A stretch of 64,000 nt of DNA from assembly GCA_001689485.1 (NCBI GenBank), contig LUJQ01000062.1:1-64000 (forward strand). Reading direction: 5' to 3'. A program made the position numbers and the translations under genes. This document shows positions 45,278 through 54,509 of this stretch, piece after piece. Numbering within the stretch: position 1 is the first letter of the stretch; each line of letters begins with the position of its first letter. The stretch comes from Bacteroidales bacterium M6. GTDB lineage: Bacteria; Bacteroidota; Bacteroidia; Bacteroidales; Muribaculaceae. The notes under the pieces were generated by a model. The model saw only the letters and a list, made by a program, of their open reading frames with translations, had not been told where the DNA came from and searched no databases.

Positions 45278-45285
45278 CAAAGTTA
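45278..45285 (-). promoter_or_regulatory. -7 promoter element for typA-hisS
   Basis: The minus strand reads TAACTTTG, a perfect TAnnTTTG, about 35 bases before the start codon. Confidence 0.55.
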
Positions 45286-45387
45286 GCAAATATTTGTGGA
45301 ACACCGCTTATTGCAGCCTTCTAAATCGGGCGAAATGAGTTTATAGGGTTTGCAGGGTGGCTTCGGGGCTCGGCGTGGGTGAAAAAT

Positions 45388-45424
45388 GAGAGCCGGAATC
45401 CGTTATTTCGAATTTCCGGCTCTC
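45388..45424 (-). terminator. Terminator of the corrinoid-uptake operon
   Basis: An 11-bp perfect stem (GAGAGCCGGAA and its complement) is followed on the minus strand by ATTTTTC. It lies about 65 bases after the last operon gene. Confidence 0.8.
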
Positions 45425-45489
45425 GCGATTAAAGACCCAAACTATTTCAGATGGGTAAGGCTTTTGAGACCTTACTTACATTCGAAAAT

Positions 45490-48129
45490 TCATAATTTGA
45501 TTTTCCGCACGCTGTTGCCACGGCGCAGAATGTAGATGCCGGGAGCCATGTTGGCGCTGTCGAGGTTGCAGCCGAGGCAGATTCCCTGCATGTTATACCA
45601 GAAGGTGTTGCCGGCGGCATCGGCATCGGCCGACACGTTGTTTACGCCGGAACTTTTCTTGAAAAAGCGGATGCTGCGTGTGAATGTGCGGCTGTAGTTG
45701 GTGACATTGAACGACACTGTTTCGTCGACCTGTGTCATGTTTTCGAAATTATATGACATTGTGTTGTCGATGGTGTTCATCGTCACATGACCTTCGGCGG
45801 CCGAAAGGTTGCCGAAGGTTACGTCTGTGGTTTCAGGCTGGTCGCAGAAGTTGTCGAGATAGACCATGGAGCCTTTTTCGCCTGCCTTGAAAATTTGCGA
45901 TGAGGTGAGTGTGCCGGCAAAGTTCTCTTCGGTTATTTCAATTTCTGAAATAAGCTGCTCAAGTTCCGGCACGGCTTCTACAGTAACCTCGATGGTGGCT
46001 TTAAGCTCGGGATCGATTCCTGACACAACTGTCAGTGTGGTCACACCCGGGGCAAGGGCTTTGAAGAGAGAGTTGGTGATTGTTCCAACGGTGGGATCGG
46101 AGTTTTCCCAGGTATAGGTGTCGTAGATAAAGCGGTTGGCGGTGGTCTGGTTCACCGTTTCTTCCACAGTGGTTTCCGATTCGACGTTGATATAGATTGT
46201 TTCACCTTCTATGCAGGTTGTCTTGGAGTTGTCGAGACCGGAGGCATTGCCTTCAAGGTCTACCACAACACGTCCGAGCTTCACCACCTGAATGTCGAAT
46301 TCATCGGGGATAGCCTTGTCTGTGCCTTGGTACGAGATGCGCACTTTGCCCAGTGCTTTGGCGGTGAAAAGCCCGTTGCTGTCGATGGTGCCGACATTTT
46401 CGTCGTCGACTGTCCATACCGGCTCTATGCCTTCGGTTACGGGGCGCCCGTTGCAGAACACCAGGCCCTCGAACAGGCATGTGTGTCCTTCAGGAACCTG
46501 CAGTTGCGTGATGCCTGCATAATTGAGGTATATGTCGGCGGGTTCGTAATTCTCGTCGGGGATTGTCATAACCACCTGTCCCGGTTCGGTTGATGCCTCT
46601 CCGAGCCATCCGGCATTTTCCCAAAGGGCGCAGTAAACGCGCACAAAATCAATCTGGTCAAGTTCCACATGGTTTCCATCCTTGTCAACGGCCCATGAAA
46701 TGTCGAATCCGTCCTGTGGCATCTCCTCGCCCGACTCATAGGCTATTTTCTGGTTATATGGATCGGTGATGGCGGAGGGATCGAGTTTGGAACCCCAGTT
46801 GTCGCAGTATCCGAATGCCGGGCCACGGTAATATTCGATAAACGAGGGGCTGCGTTTGTCGAGCACGCCCTTGATAAGGTGGCCTGTGAATGTGATCTGG
46901 TCGCGTGAGGCCGCCTGGTAGTTCTGGGGGAGGGGATAGTAGGGCTGCTGGTGGAATTGATTGGTCAGCACGGCTCCGTCAAAACCTTTGTCGGTGGTGA
47001 AGGGCACCGTGTAGCGCTTCTGATAACCGGGGTTGTAATATGTCATGTTGATGTTGCGGTATGTGCTCGACAGCCAATAGTCGGATCCGGCAAGTTCATA
47101 CCATTCCCCGTCGTCGGGAATGCCGTTGCCGTTGAGGTCTTTCATCACTTGCACCGCACCGGCTTCCGACCACCAGCTGCTGCGCCGGCCTGCGTTGAGG
47201 GGGTTGCCCGAGATCTGGAAGTCGATTCCGTAGGGGTTGCGCGGGTCGTTTTTGATTGGTGCGTCGAATCCATAGACGATATAGCCGCCGAATGAACCGA
47301 GACTGGCAACGAAGCCGTTTTTGCGTTCAAGAGCCACCTGTGCATTGGTTATGGATGCCGTGGTGGTGTTGACAAACTGTCCCGGAGCAGGGAGCAGGTC
47401 GATAATGCGTGTGGCCCAAAGGTTGTGGTGCATGTTCACGCTGACAACTGCTGCGGAAGTGGTTTGCCCGAGGGGGTGGACTATTTCATAGCTGATGGCA
47501 TCTTTCGTGAAATCGGCCACATCATCGGCCGGTGTGTAGTTTATGACAGGATACTCACCTTCGCCAGTCAGAATCTCGGCAGTGCCGTGTGCGGGCTGTG
47601 AGAGCAGATTTATCCTGCAGTTTTTCATCTCTTCGGCACGTGTGGGGTAGTTCCAGAACTGGCAGTTCGACAGCACGTCGATTTCGGTCGGTGCAAGATT
47701 GTTTATGTCGATTGTGACTTCAAGCGGCGTTTTCGGGCGGATGAAAGCTACATCAACGGTGAAGGTGTTGCTGGTGGTCTGTTCCTGATAGGTGAGGGCT
47801 ACGGTGATTTCGGCAATGCCGGCCTTCTGTTGTTTCAGGGTGTAGCGTATGTAGCCGTTCTCGTTCCGCACGTGGTAGTCGGCTTCCACCACTTCGGGGT
47901 TTGAAGATTTTACATCTACCTCTACCCCCTGGGGAACAATATCCTTGAAGGGATCGATCTCTTCGGGCACGGTGAACAGCTGGGATACGGAGAGAAAGAA
48001 TTCGTAGTCGCGATCCCATGCCGTTTTCTTGAAATCATCGGGATTAATTGGCTTGGCCTCGAAATTTCCGGCAAAGACCGAGGCAGTGGCGATGAGCACC
48101 GCCACTAATGAAAATAAAAGTTTTTTCAT
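45490..48129 (-). CDS. PKD-like surface protein with Ig-like repeats and T9SS-type tail (corrinoid operon)
   Basis: The 879-residue product has a plain signal peptide (MKKLLFSLVAVLIATASVFA) without lipobox. About residues 150-460 are homologous to the lipoprotein encoded three genes... two genes upstream in the operon: both have PAPGQFxN, then GSFGGYIVYGFD, DFQISGNP, a calcium-like loop NGNGIPDDGEWYELAGSDY and DGFDISWAVDKDGN. Big_2-like Ig domains follow (VWTVDDENVGTIDSNGLFTA, near residue 580, and a second near 650-720). The end, MAPGIYILRRGNSVRKIKL, looks like a type A C-terminal sorting domain of the type IX secretion system. It is the last gene of the operon. Function is inferred from context only. 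Confidence 0.8.
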   Translation of the reverse strand: MKKLLFSLVAVLIATASVFAGNFEAKPINPDDFKKTAWDRDYEFFLSVSQLFTVPEEIDPFKDIVPQGVEVDVKSSNPEVVEADYHVRNENGYIRYTLKQQKAGIAEITVALTYQEQTTSNTFTVDVAFIRPKTPLEVTIDINNLAPTEIDVLSNCQFWNYPTRAEEMKNCRINLLSQPAHGTAEILTGEGEYPVINYTPADDVADFTKDAISYEIVHPLGQTTSAAVVSVNMHHNLWATRIIDLLPAPGQFVNTTTASITNAQVALERKNGFVASLGSFGGYIVYGFDAPIKNDPRNPYGIDFQISGNPLNAGRRSSWWSEAGAVQVMKDLNGNGIPDDGEWYELAGSDYWLSSTYRNINMTYYNPGYQKRYTVPFTTDKGFDGAVLTNQFHQQPYYPLPQNYQAASRDQITFTGHLIKGVLDKRSPSFIEYYRGPAFGYCDNWGSKLDPSAITDPYNQKIAYESGEEMPQDGFDISWAVDKDGNHVELDQIDFVRVYCALWENAGWLGEASTEPGQVVMTIPDENYEPADIYLNYAGITQLQVPEGHTCLFEGLVFCNGRPVTEGIEPVWTVDDENVGTIDSNGLFTAKALGKVRISYQGTDKAIPDEFDIQVVKLGRVVVDLEGNASGLDNSKTTCIEGETIYINVESETTVEETVNQTTANRFIYDTYTWENSDPTVGTITNSLFKALAPGVTTLTVVSGIDPELKATIEVTVEAVPELEQLISEIEITEENFAGTLTSSQIFKAGEKGSMVYLDNFCDQPETTDVTFGNLSAAEGHVTMNTIDNTMSYNFENMTQVDETVSFNVTNYSRTFTRSIRFFKKSSGVNNVSADADAAGNTFWYNMQGICLGCNLDSANMAPGIYILRRGNSVRKIKL

Positions 48130-48173
48130 GTTAATTTGTTGGTTAAAAGAGTTTTATGTGAATTGAAAAAGTG

Positions 48174-49706
48174 CTATGTGAAAATGCATCTAACCGACCG
48201 GTTGCCTATGCGCAGGATATAGATGCCTGCGGGGAGGTTTGGCGAGAAAATAACTTCGTTTTCGGCAATGGTGAAGCGTTCGACACATCGCCCTGAAACA
48301 TCATAAATCGCACCCTGTGCACCCTGCATGTCGGTTATTTTCAGTCGGTTTTTACCGATTGATTCGATTCTGCCTGTGCCCACGTGGGTTATGTTGACCA
48401 CAGAGCTGTTGCCGGCGCTTTCGGGGAATACCGGGAGCGAGGGGAACCAATAGTTCGAAATCATGGGATAATCTTTTATTATCGAGCCTTCGGAGCTATA
48501 GCGGCGCAGCAGGTAGGTTTCGTTGATAAAATCTTTATAAAGCGACACATAGATTTCGTCGGTGGAAGGGTGCACGCGCATGGAGCAGCCGTAGATGCCC
48601 CATTCCCCCTGTGTCTTATCCATGGTGTCGACCAGCAGTGTGCCTTTTCGGGTGGAGGTGTTGAATTTGAAAAGTTTGGAGCCTCCGAACCAGCGGGTGG
48701 CTCCCCCTTTCCAATACAGACAGTCGGTGACGGCAGAGGAGCAGAAGGCATCGGGAGTCCACGCATACCATGAGGAGTGTGGGCCTGCCATGTCGCCGGG
48801 GAGCTCAATCACTTCGGTCGACAGATCGTTAGGGTCAACGTGTATGAGTGCCGGATAACTCACGCCGGAGCCGGAAATATCCTCGGCCACACTGACCCAC
48901 AGCGAGCCGTCGCGTGCGGCAACTACCGATCCGATTCCCGGGCCGATTTCGTCGATGGTGGTTTCTCCGGCTTCGATTTTTGCGGTCTGCTCGGCATCGG
49001 GGTTCCACGCTCCGGCCAGATGGAGCGTGGTGGCAATGGGGATGGTGTGGGTGACGGCATCCTGCGAGGGGTCGATCACGAGCAATCCTTTGCTCTGGTG
49101 TGCGGCAAACACGTGTCCGGCTGTAGCTGTCATCGAGCCGCTTTGCCCGTGGTAGAGTGCTCCCGAAGGGTTTGTCACAGGCTTGTCGCCATCGCCTCCG
49201 GCAAATGGGTTTTCGGTGCCTTTGACGCGGCCGGTAATTTCAGCCTGTTGAAGATCGAGAATCCAAACGCCGTTGCTCGACGATATGTAGCCTTTTTGTG
49301 CATCAACGCCCACAAATCCGCGCCCGTCGCATTGTGCGCCTGTGGGGTCGATCAGTTCAATCTGCTTGATTATTTTCATTGTGGCGGCATCGGCAATAGT
49401 GATGCGTCCGCCGGTTATGTCTGCCCCCGGATCCTTGGCCTGTTTGGCGATAAGGTAGAACCGGCCTTGAAAAATGGCTCCGAACTGGTTGGTGGCACCA
49501 AGTTCCATCCCCTCGTTTTCGTGTTGGATCACACGGTATGTCCAATAGTCGCCGTCGGGATTATCGGGGTCTAAGTGGTTGAGGGTGGAGTTGTTGTGCC
49601 CGTACCAGTCCTCGTTGACAATAAACACCCCCTTGGTATAGTCGGGTGATGATGCCGCTGCGGAAAGGGTTACAAAGCCCAGCAACGAGAAAATGGCCTT
49701 TCTCAT
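48174..49706 (-). CDS. DUF5074/BtuG-like beta-propeller with T9SS-type C-terminal tail
   Basis: The 510-residue product has a signal peptide (MRKAIFSLLGFVTLSAAASS) without lipobox. The body opens with KGVFIVNEDWYGHNNSTLNH, matching the FYLLNEGNMGSNKCTLDYF opening of the BtuG-like lipoprotein in the same operon. It continues with YVTN-type repeats (RITIADAATMKIIKQIELID, KGLLVIDPSQDAVTHTIPIA, SLWVSVAEDI, ALIHVDPNDLSTEVIELPGD), so it is a second DUF5074 propeller. The C-terminal 75 residues end LPAGIYILRIGNRSVRCIFT, a type A T9SS sorting-like domain. BtuG itself is lipid-anchored, so this is a different anchoring mode. A corrinoid-binding role is inferred from operon and family. Confidence 0.8.
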   Translation of the reverse strand: MRKAIFSLLGFVTLSAAASSPDYTKGVFIVNEDWYGHNNSTLNHLDPDNPDGDYWTYRVIQHENEGMELGATNQFGAIFQGRFYLIAKQAKDPGADITGGRITIADAATMKIIKQIELIDPTGAQCDGRGFVGVDAQKGYISSSNGVWILDLQQAEITGRVKGTENPFAGGDGDKPVTNPSGALYHGQSGSMTATAGHVFAAHQSKGLLVIDPSQDAVTHTIPIATTLHLAGAWNPDAEQTAKIEAGETTIDEIGPGIGSVVAARDGSLWVSVAEDISGSGVSYPALIHVDPNDLSTEVIELPGDMAGPHSSWYAWTPDAFCSSAVTDCLYWKGGATRWFGGSKLFKFNTSTRKGTLLVDTMDKTQGEWGIYGCSMRVHPSTDEIYVSLYKDFINETYLLRRYSSEGSIIKDYPMISNYWFPSLPVFPESAGNSSVVNITHVGTGRIESIGKNRLKITDMQGAQGAIYDVSGRCVERFTIAENEVIFSPNLPAGIYILRIGNRSVRCIFT

Positions 49707-49750
49707 CGTAAATGAAAATAATAAGGGTTAATATGTTGGTTAGCTGATTT

Positions 49751-50938
49751 CTATGGAGAGGGAAGCTGTGGTGTTGAGATTTGTATATGAAGGTCTTGAG
49801 CCTTGCTTAGTTCTGTTGAGGTTTCTCCGAGCCAGCCGCATTCCTGGTTAAGTGCCGTGTAGACCCTTACGAAATCCACCCCCGGCAGTTCCACCGGGAA
49901 GCCGTTGCTGTCTACGGCATCCGAGATGTCGAAGCTGTTGAGGTCGGCATATTCGTTGGGATGATTGTCGACATAGCCCCATCCAAAACTGTAGAGGATA
50001 TAATATGATCCGTTGCCGCTGGTGTCTGTGGCATTGTCGGGGAGGCGGCTCCCTGTGAACGAGAGCGCAGGAGAGGTTTCCCAGCAGGGGTAATAGCTCT
50101 GTGTGTGAAACTCGTTGGCGGTGACAGTGCCGCTTGTTCCTTCGGAATCTTCCCATGTCACATCGGCTTCACCGGCTGCCGGGGCATGATATGTGATGGA
50201 ATAGTTGTGGATGGTGAGCGGGTTGTTGAATTCGCTGCCCCGCAGTTCATACCATCTGTCGTCCGGGATTCCGTTGCAATTGGTGTCATATGATACCATC
50301 ACTATTCCCGGTTCGGCCGATCCCCCCTTTTTGTCGGGTTCGGTAAGTTCATAAAAAGCATTTCCCCAGATTCTGAAGTCGGGTTCGCCCGGATGATTGA
50401 TTACGGTATGGTCGAAGCCAAAGGTCACATAACCGCCGAATGCTCCGAGCGATATCATCACATCGTTGGTTCCGGAAATCGACTCTTCAACTTTTTTGAG
50501 CATGTCGGCCATGGTGTCGCCTTGGTCGTAGGGCGGCATCACGTTGATAAACTGGCCCGGTGCCGGGCAATATTCGTAGACGGTTGATATATATGGGCTG
50601 TATTCCACCTCCTCATGCACCACGTTGACTGTTGCGGTGGCTTTGAAGGGGGTGTCGGCATCGATTATCTCGAAGTCGATTGTATAAACGCCCTCTTGTT
50701 CGGCAAGGAAAATATAGTCTTGGGAAACCGACACAACGGAGCTCGTGCCGTCGGGGCGCGTGAGCGTCCACCGGTATTGCTCTCCTGTCAAGGCGGATTG
50801 CAGGGGCAGTTTCTGCATGCGTGCCACAATATAGCTGTCGTCTATTCCGAGGCTCACCACCGGCGCATCGTCGCCACATCCGGCCATCAGGATGGCCGGG
50901 AGCAGGACGGCTGACAATATTTTTGAACGGTGTATCAT
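49751..50938 (-). CDS. PKD-like surface lipoprotein of the corrinoid-uptake operon
   Basis: The start at 50938 (MIHRSKILSAVLLPAILMAG followed by the lipobox cysteine) avoids overlap with btuG and gives 395 residues. A PKD-like domain follows (about residues 30-115, ending TIDFEIIDADTPFKATATVN). The main domain begins CPAPGQFINVMPPYDQGD and contains LGAFGGYVTFGFDH, FRIWGNAFYEL, NCNGIPDDRWYELRGSEF and FDISDAVDSNGFPVELPG. Proteins of this kind accompany BtuG in Bacteroidetes B12-uptake loci. The same main domain recurs in the last operon gene. It lies 17 bases after btuG. Binding of corrinoids is not shown by the sequence. Confidence 0.82.
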   Translation of the reverse strand: MIHRSKILSAVLLPAILMAGCGDDAPVVSLGIDDSYIVARMQKLPLQSALTGEQYRWTLTRPDGTSSVVSVSQDYIFLAEQEGVYTIDFEIIDADTPFKATATVNVVHEEVEYSPYISTVYEYCPAPGQFINVMPPYDQGDTMADMLKKVEESISGTNDVMISLGAFGGYVTFGFDHTVINHPGEPDFRIWGNAFYELTEPDKKGGSAEPGIVMVSYDTNCNGIPDDRWYELRGSEFNNPLTIHNYSITYHAPAAGEADVTWEDSEGTSGTVTANEFHTQSYYPCWETSPALSFTGSRLPDNATDTSGNGSYYILYSFGWGYVDNHPNEYADLNSFDISDAVDSNGFPVELPGVDFVRVYTALNQECGWLGETSTELSKAQDLHIQISTPQLPSP

Positions 50939-50955
50939 TGCTGGTGGCGGCGGGG

Positions 50956-52110
50956 TTATCGTGGCAGGAAAGTGATGTGTGCGGGTATGTCGCCGGTGCG
51001 GACACTCCATTTGCGTCGGCCGGTGTTGTCGTAGCAGTGCAGGGTGCCGCTCGACACATAGTTTTTGGCATCAGTTACGAAGATATCGCCGGTTTCCGGG
51101 TGTATTGCTATGCCGTAGGGCACGGCTATATCTTTTTCAGTGCCGTCGGTGATGAAGTTGTCGGAGATCTTTTTCTTGGTACGTATGTCGATAATGCCGT
51201 AGGTGATTGAATTCGTCTGCGTGTATTCATTCCATCCCGTGGCATAGTAATAGAGCTTGTCGCCGAAAAATGCCATGTTCGAACAGGCCAGCCTGAGTGT
51301 GTCGGTCACCTCCATCCGGTTTGTGCCGGGGCGCTTCTCCATCACCAACAGACGTGAGGGGCGCGAAAGATAATCGCCGCGCGATGTTACCCACAGCTTG
51401 TTGTAGCGGTCTTTTTTTAGCCGGTGCAGATTTATGTCCACCGGAATCTGCTGCACCTGCTTGAAGTCGATGAGCTGTATCACGGAAACCGTGTTGTCAT
51501 AGTAGGGTGCGCGGTATCCGCCCGAATTGGCCACATACATATAATCGTCGAGAATCTCCATCTCCTCGGGCTGGTATCCTACGGTGACGCGGCCTGTCAC
51601 CTCCAGCGACAGTGTGTCGACGCGGTATACCGCCCCTTTCGGCGCGTCGGGGTCGATGAGCACCGGCCCTACGTATGAACTTACGTAGGCTTTTCCGCGA
51701 TGAAAGCGCACGTAGCGGCAGTTTGGTATGTCAATCTGGCCGATTCGCACTCCGCTGCGTGCATCGAGCACCTCCACCTTGTGCGAGCAGTTCACCACCA
51801 CGTAGAGTTTCGACCCGTATATGCCTATGTCATTGCCCACATCGCCAAGCTCTTTTATCACGTTGGGGTTTTTCTCGGCATAGAGGTTGCGCGAGTAGAG
51901 CCCTGTGAAATAGTCGAAATAGTCGAGTGTGCATTTGTTTGACCCCATGTTCCCCTCGTTAAGGAGGTAGAACCCGCGCACTTTGGTGTCGGGGGCAGGG
52001 GTGTCGGGAATTATCTCATATTCCGTAGGCACAACCAGTTCATCCTCGCGGCAGGCGCTTATAGCAGCCACAAGGCAAACGGAAATCAATATGAGCAATA
52101 GGTTTCGCAT
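50956..52110 (-). CDS. btuG: BtuG-like corrinoid-binding beta-propeller lipoprotein
   Basis: BtuG is a surface lipoprotein of gut Bacteroides that binds vitamin B12 very tightly and hands it to BtuB. The 384-residue product has a lipobox (VAAISACRED). It contains DUF5074/YncE-type propeller blades: GFYLLNEGNMGSNKCTLDYF, GIYGSKLYVVVNCSHKVEVL, TLSLEVTGRVTVGYQPEEME, YDNTVSVIQLIDFKQVQQIP, DGTEKDIAVPYGIAIHPETG and ITFLPR at the end. Position between btuB and the other surface genes under a cobalamin riboswitch makes the assignment strong. It starts 3 bases after the btuB stop. The exact ligand-contact residues cannot be judged by eye. Confidence 0.88.
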   Translation of the reverse strand: MRNLLLILISVCLVAAISACREDELVVPTEYEIIPDTPAPDTKVRGFYLLNEGNMGSNKCTLDYFDYFTGLYSRNLYAEKNPNVIKELGDVGNDIGIYGSKLYVVVNCSHKVEVLDARSGVRIGQIDIPNCRYVRFHRGKAYVSSYVGPVLIDPDAPKGAVYRVDTLSLEVTGRVTVGYQPEEMEILDDYMYVANSGGYRAPYYDNTVSVIQLIDFKQVQQIPVDINLHRLKKDRYNKLWVTSRGDYLSRPSRLLVMEKRPGTNRMEVTDTLRLACSNMAFFGDKLYYYATGWNEYTQTNSITYGIIDIRTKKKISDNFITDGTEKDIAVPYGIAIHPETGDIFVTDAKNYVSSGTLHCYDNTGRRKWSVRTGDIPAHITFLPR

Positions 52111-52113
52111 GTG

Positions 52114-54129
52114 TTATATCTCCACCGAAAGGGTGAAACGGTAGTTTCGTTTTGGCATCGGATAGTTCAGGATCACATCGTAGTCCTGGCTCAGGAGGTT
52201 GTTGATTTCGGCCAGCACGCGCAGCCCCACTTTGCCGAGGGTGAAGTCGTAGCTTGCCGATATATCGCTTGTGTACCAGGGCTGTGTGTAGTTGTAGCGG
52301 ATATTTTCCTGCTGGTTATATCGTTCGCCCACATAGATGAAACTGTAGTTCAGGCATATTTTTCTCCATTGGGCGTTGAGCACTGCCGAACCGGAATGGC
52401 GGGGGATGTAGGGAATCTGGTCGCGGTAATAGTTGTCGGCCGGGTTGGTCACGTCGATGGCCTGCTGGAATGTGTATTGTCCGCGGAAGGTGAGAGCGAG
52501 GTCGCGCACGGGGTTAACGGTGGCCATGGCCGAGATGTCGATCCCCTTGATGTCAACCTTGCCGAGATTCAGCATAGTCCAGCGGAACTGTTGCCCCTTG
52601 GGATATGCCACGATTTTGTTGGTCACCTCGTTGTAGTAGGCATCCGCGCTAAGGCGCACGGCCGAGAGCAGCCCGCGCGCCGAGTGGTCGTAGAGCACCC
52701 CCACGTTATATTGCGTCACCTTTTCCGGATCGAGCTTCGAGTTGCCCATGTCGGCGTAGTAGAGGTCGTTGAACGTTGGCATGCGGTAGGATTGCTTGAC
52801 GAAGGCACGCAGCGAGAAATCGCGGCTGCGCAGGGGCAGGAATGAGGCATAGACCGCCGGGGTGAACACATGTTTGTCGGCAGGAGCCTGCTGCCCCCGG
52901 AGGTTGTCGTGAATCAGTGTCATTACGCCGCTTGCCTGTAACTTTACCCGTGAAAGGTTCATTGCCGTGGCGACGGAGATGAGATTGGATATGCGGTCGG
53001 GTTTGGCGAAGTTATACATGTCGGCGTCGAGTGTGTTCCACATGAAGTCGTAGCTTGCCGATATATGCCACCACCGCTTTATGTTGAACTGGTTGGCGGT
53101 GGAGAAATAGATTTCCTTCTGGCGGTAAAGGTTGTCGACCTTCACCTGTTTGTCGTCGTTGTTTACGTAGTGGGTTCTGTAGAAGGCGTATTTGAACGTG
53201 TTGAGTGTGGTGAAGCGGCCGAAAGTCTGGGTGTAGTTGCCCTGCACGAACGAGTTTGTGTCCCATATCCTTTCGCCGCGCCTCCACACATTGTTGACAA
53301 TGGCTCCGGGCACTCCGCGCTCCGAATTGTAGTTATAGGCTTTGAAGTGCCATTCTCCCTGGTTTAGCTCGCCGTTGAGGTTTAGTTCGATACGTGTGGC
53401 GTTGATGTCGCCGTTCTGCCTCACGGCAGTGGTGTCGTAGGCCAGTTCACCCGCAGGGTTTACGCGCCGGTAGCGGAATTTGTATTTTCCGCTTGAGTTG
53501 ACCCATTCGGCGCTGAGCGAGGCGTTTACGCGTTCTGAAAGTTTGAGCTCTACAAGTGCCGACGGATTGAGGAGATCGAACGAGCCGAAACGCACCGAGG
53601 CGCGGGCATGGTAGCTTTCGCCAGCTTCGAAATGGGGCGTTCGTGTGCGCATGTAGATTGATCCGGCCGAGCCGAAATCGCGTGCCGGCTGCAGGATTTC
53701 GCTTTTCTGTCCGTTGTGAAGGGAGATAGCTTCGATATTGTCGAGCGAGAACTGACCGAGGTCGATCTGGCCGTTCTGCGCGTTGCCAAGCTGCACGCCG
53801 TCGTAGACCACGCCGGTATGGTTGGTGCCCATGGAGCGGATATTCACGGTTTTAATACCCCCCACGCCGCCGTAATCCTTGATCTGTACTCCCGAGAAAT
53901 AGCGCAGCGCGTCGGCCACGCTGTTGCTGTTGAGTTTCTGCAGTTCTTCGCCCGAAAGCACCTGCACCGGAATCACCTCGCTTTGTTTGCGCTTGGCCAC
54001 CACCTCCACTTCCCCGAGTTTCAGGGTGTCGGGAAGGTGTGCGGGAGTGCTTTCCGCCGCTTCGGCTGTCAGACCGATGCAGAAGAAGAGTATTGAAAAC
54101 AGAATTAAGAATGTATATGCGGGTTTCAT
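52114..54129 (-). CDS. btuB: BtuB-like TonB-dependent corrinoid receptor
   Basis: The start at 54129 (MKPAYTFLILFSILFFCIGL) gives a signal peptide and 671 residues; the longer open frame would reach into the riboswitch expression region. The TonB box region is LPDTLKLGEVEVVAKRKQSE and is followed by the plug (LSGEELQKLNSNSVADALRY, VNIRSMGTNHTGVVYDGVQL, QIDLGQFSLDNIEAISL). The barrel runs to the final YRFTLSVEI. It has no carboxypeptidase-like extension, unlike SusC, which fits small-molecule receptors. A cobalamin riboswitch directly upstream identifies the cargo as a corrinoid. It heads a five-gene operon. Confidence 0.92.
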   Translation of the reverse strand: MKPAYTFLILFSILFFCIGLTAEAAESTPAHLPDTLKLGEVEVVAKRKQSEVIPVQVLSGEELQKLNSNSVADALRYFSGVQIKDYGGVGGIKTVNIRSMGTNHTGVVYDGVQLGNAQNGQIDLGQFSLDNIEAISLHNGQKSEILQPARDFGSAGSIYMRTRTPHFEAGESYHARASVRFGSFDLLNPSALVELKLSERVNASLSAEWVNSSGKYKFRYRRVNPAGELAYDTTAVRQNGDINATRIELNLNGELNQGEWHFKAYNYNSERGVPGAIVNNVWRRGERIWDTNSFVQGNYTQTFGRFTTLNTFKYAFYRTHYVNNDDKQVKVDNLYRQKEIYFSTANQFNIKRWWHISASYDFMWNTLDADMYNFAKPDRISNLISVATAMNLSRVKLQASGVMTLIHDNLRGQQAPADKHVFTPAVYASFLPLRSRDFSLRAFVKQSYRMPTFNDLYYADMGNSKLDPEKVTQYNVGVLYDHSARGLLSAVRLSADAYYNEVTNKIVAYPKGQQFRWTMLNLGKVDIKGIDISAMATVNPVRDLALTFRGQYTFQQAIDVTNPADNYYRDQIPYIPRHSGSAVLNAQWRKICLNYSFIYVGERYNQQENIRYNYTQPWYTSDISASYDFTLGKVGLRVLAEINNLLSQDYDVILNYPMPKRNYRFTLSVEI

Positions 54130-54200
54130 TTTATGCGCCTCACGTGTTGTGTCTGGTATCAGCCCTGCAAAGGATTGTGTGGGGTGTGAGCGCGCAAACA

Positions 54201-54219
54201 ACGGCATGTTTTGTGCCGT
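54201..54219 (-). promoter_or_regulatory. Hairpin after the riboswitch, possible expression platform
   Basis: The stem ACGGCA/TGCCGT with a 7-base loop follows the aptamer by about 57 bases and is followed by TGTTTG on the mRNA strand. It could be a weak terminator or a structure that affects ribosome access to btuB, 72 bases further on. Confidence 0.35.
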
Positions 54220-54275
54220 ATGGTCATGCTGTCGCTACTCGTCCTCGCAAGTGGCTGTTATGTTTATCGGAAATC

Positions 54276-54503
54276 GCAGGTGTTCTGACTTACCTCCATT
54301 TTCGGAAACCTTCCCACGCCCGTGGCGCAGTGGCTGTTGGTTTGAGGGCGGTTGTTCCTTCAACCATCATGCACGGCCGCTCGCAGGCGGCATGCATTCC
54401 GTCAATGTTGAAATGAGGCATACAGCAGCGGGACTGTCCGGGATTCTCACCCGGTTCCCTGCCTGGCGCGGTGGCATTTTCATGCTGGCCGCAGCCTGAT
54501 TTC
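54276..54503 (-). ncRNA. Cobalamin riboswitch of the btuB operon
   Basis: On the minus strand the conserved core GGGTGAGAATCCCGGACAGT and CCCGCTGCTGTA (54420-54460) matches the cobalamin aptamer. The B12 box AGTCAGAACACCTGC lies at 54276-54290, where the consensus has AGTCAGGAGACCTGCC. The element GGAAGGTTTCCG between them is also typical. Length (about 225 bases) and position, from right after the promoter to 147 bases before btuB, fit well. Binding of adenosylcobalamin would be expected to lower expression of the whole operon. Confidence 0.93.
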
Positions 54504-54509
54504 CGCCTG

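Noticed and set aside
54130..54207. Upstream extension of the btuB reading frame
   Set aside because: It would add 26 residues without signal-peptide character in front of a perfect signal peptide and would run into the riboswitch platform.
54039..54499. Overlapping open frames across the riboswitch
   Set aside because: They are read from the strand opposite to the riboswitch, have no domain, and their length follows from local GC content.
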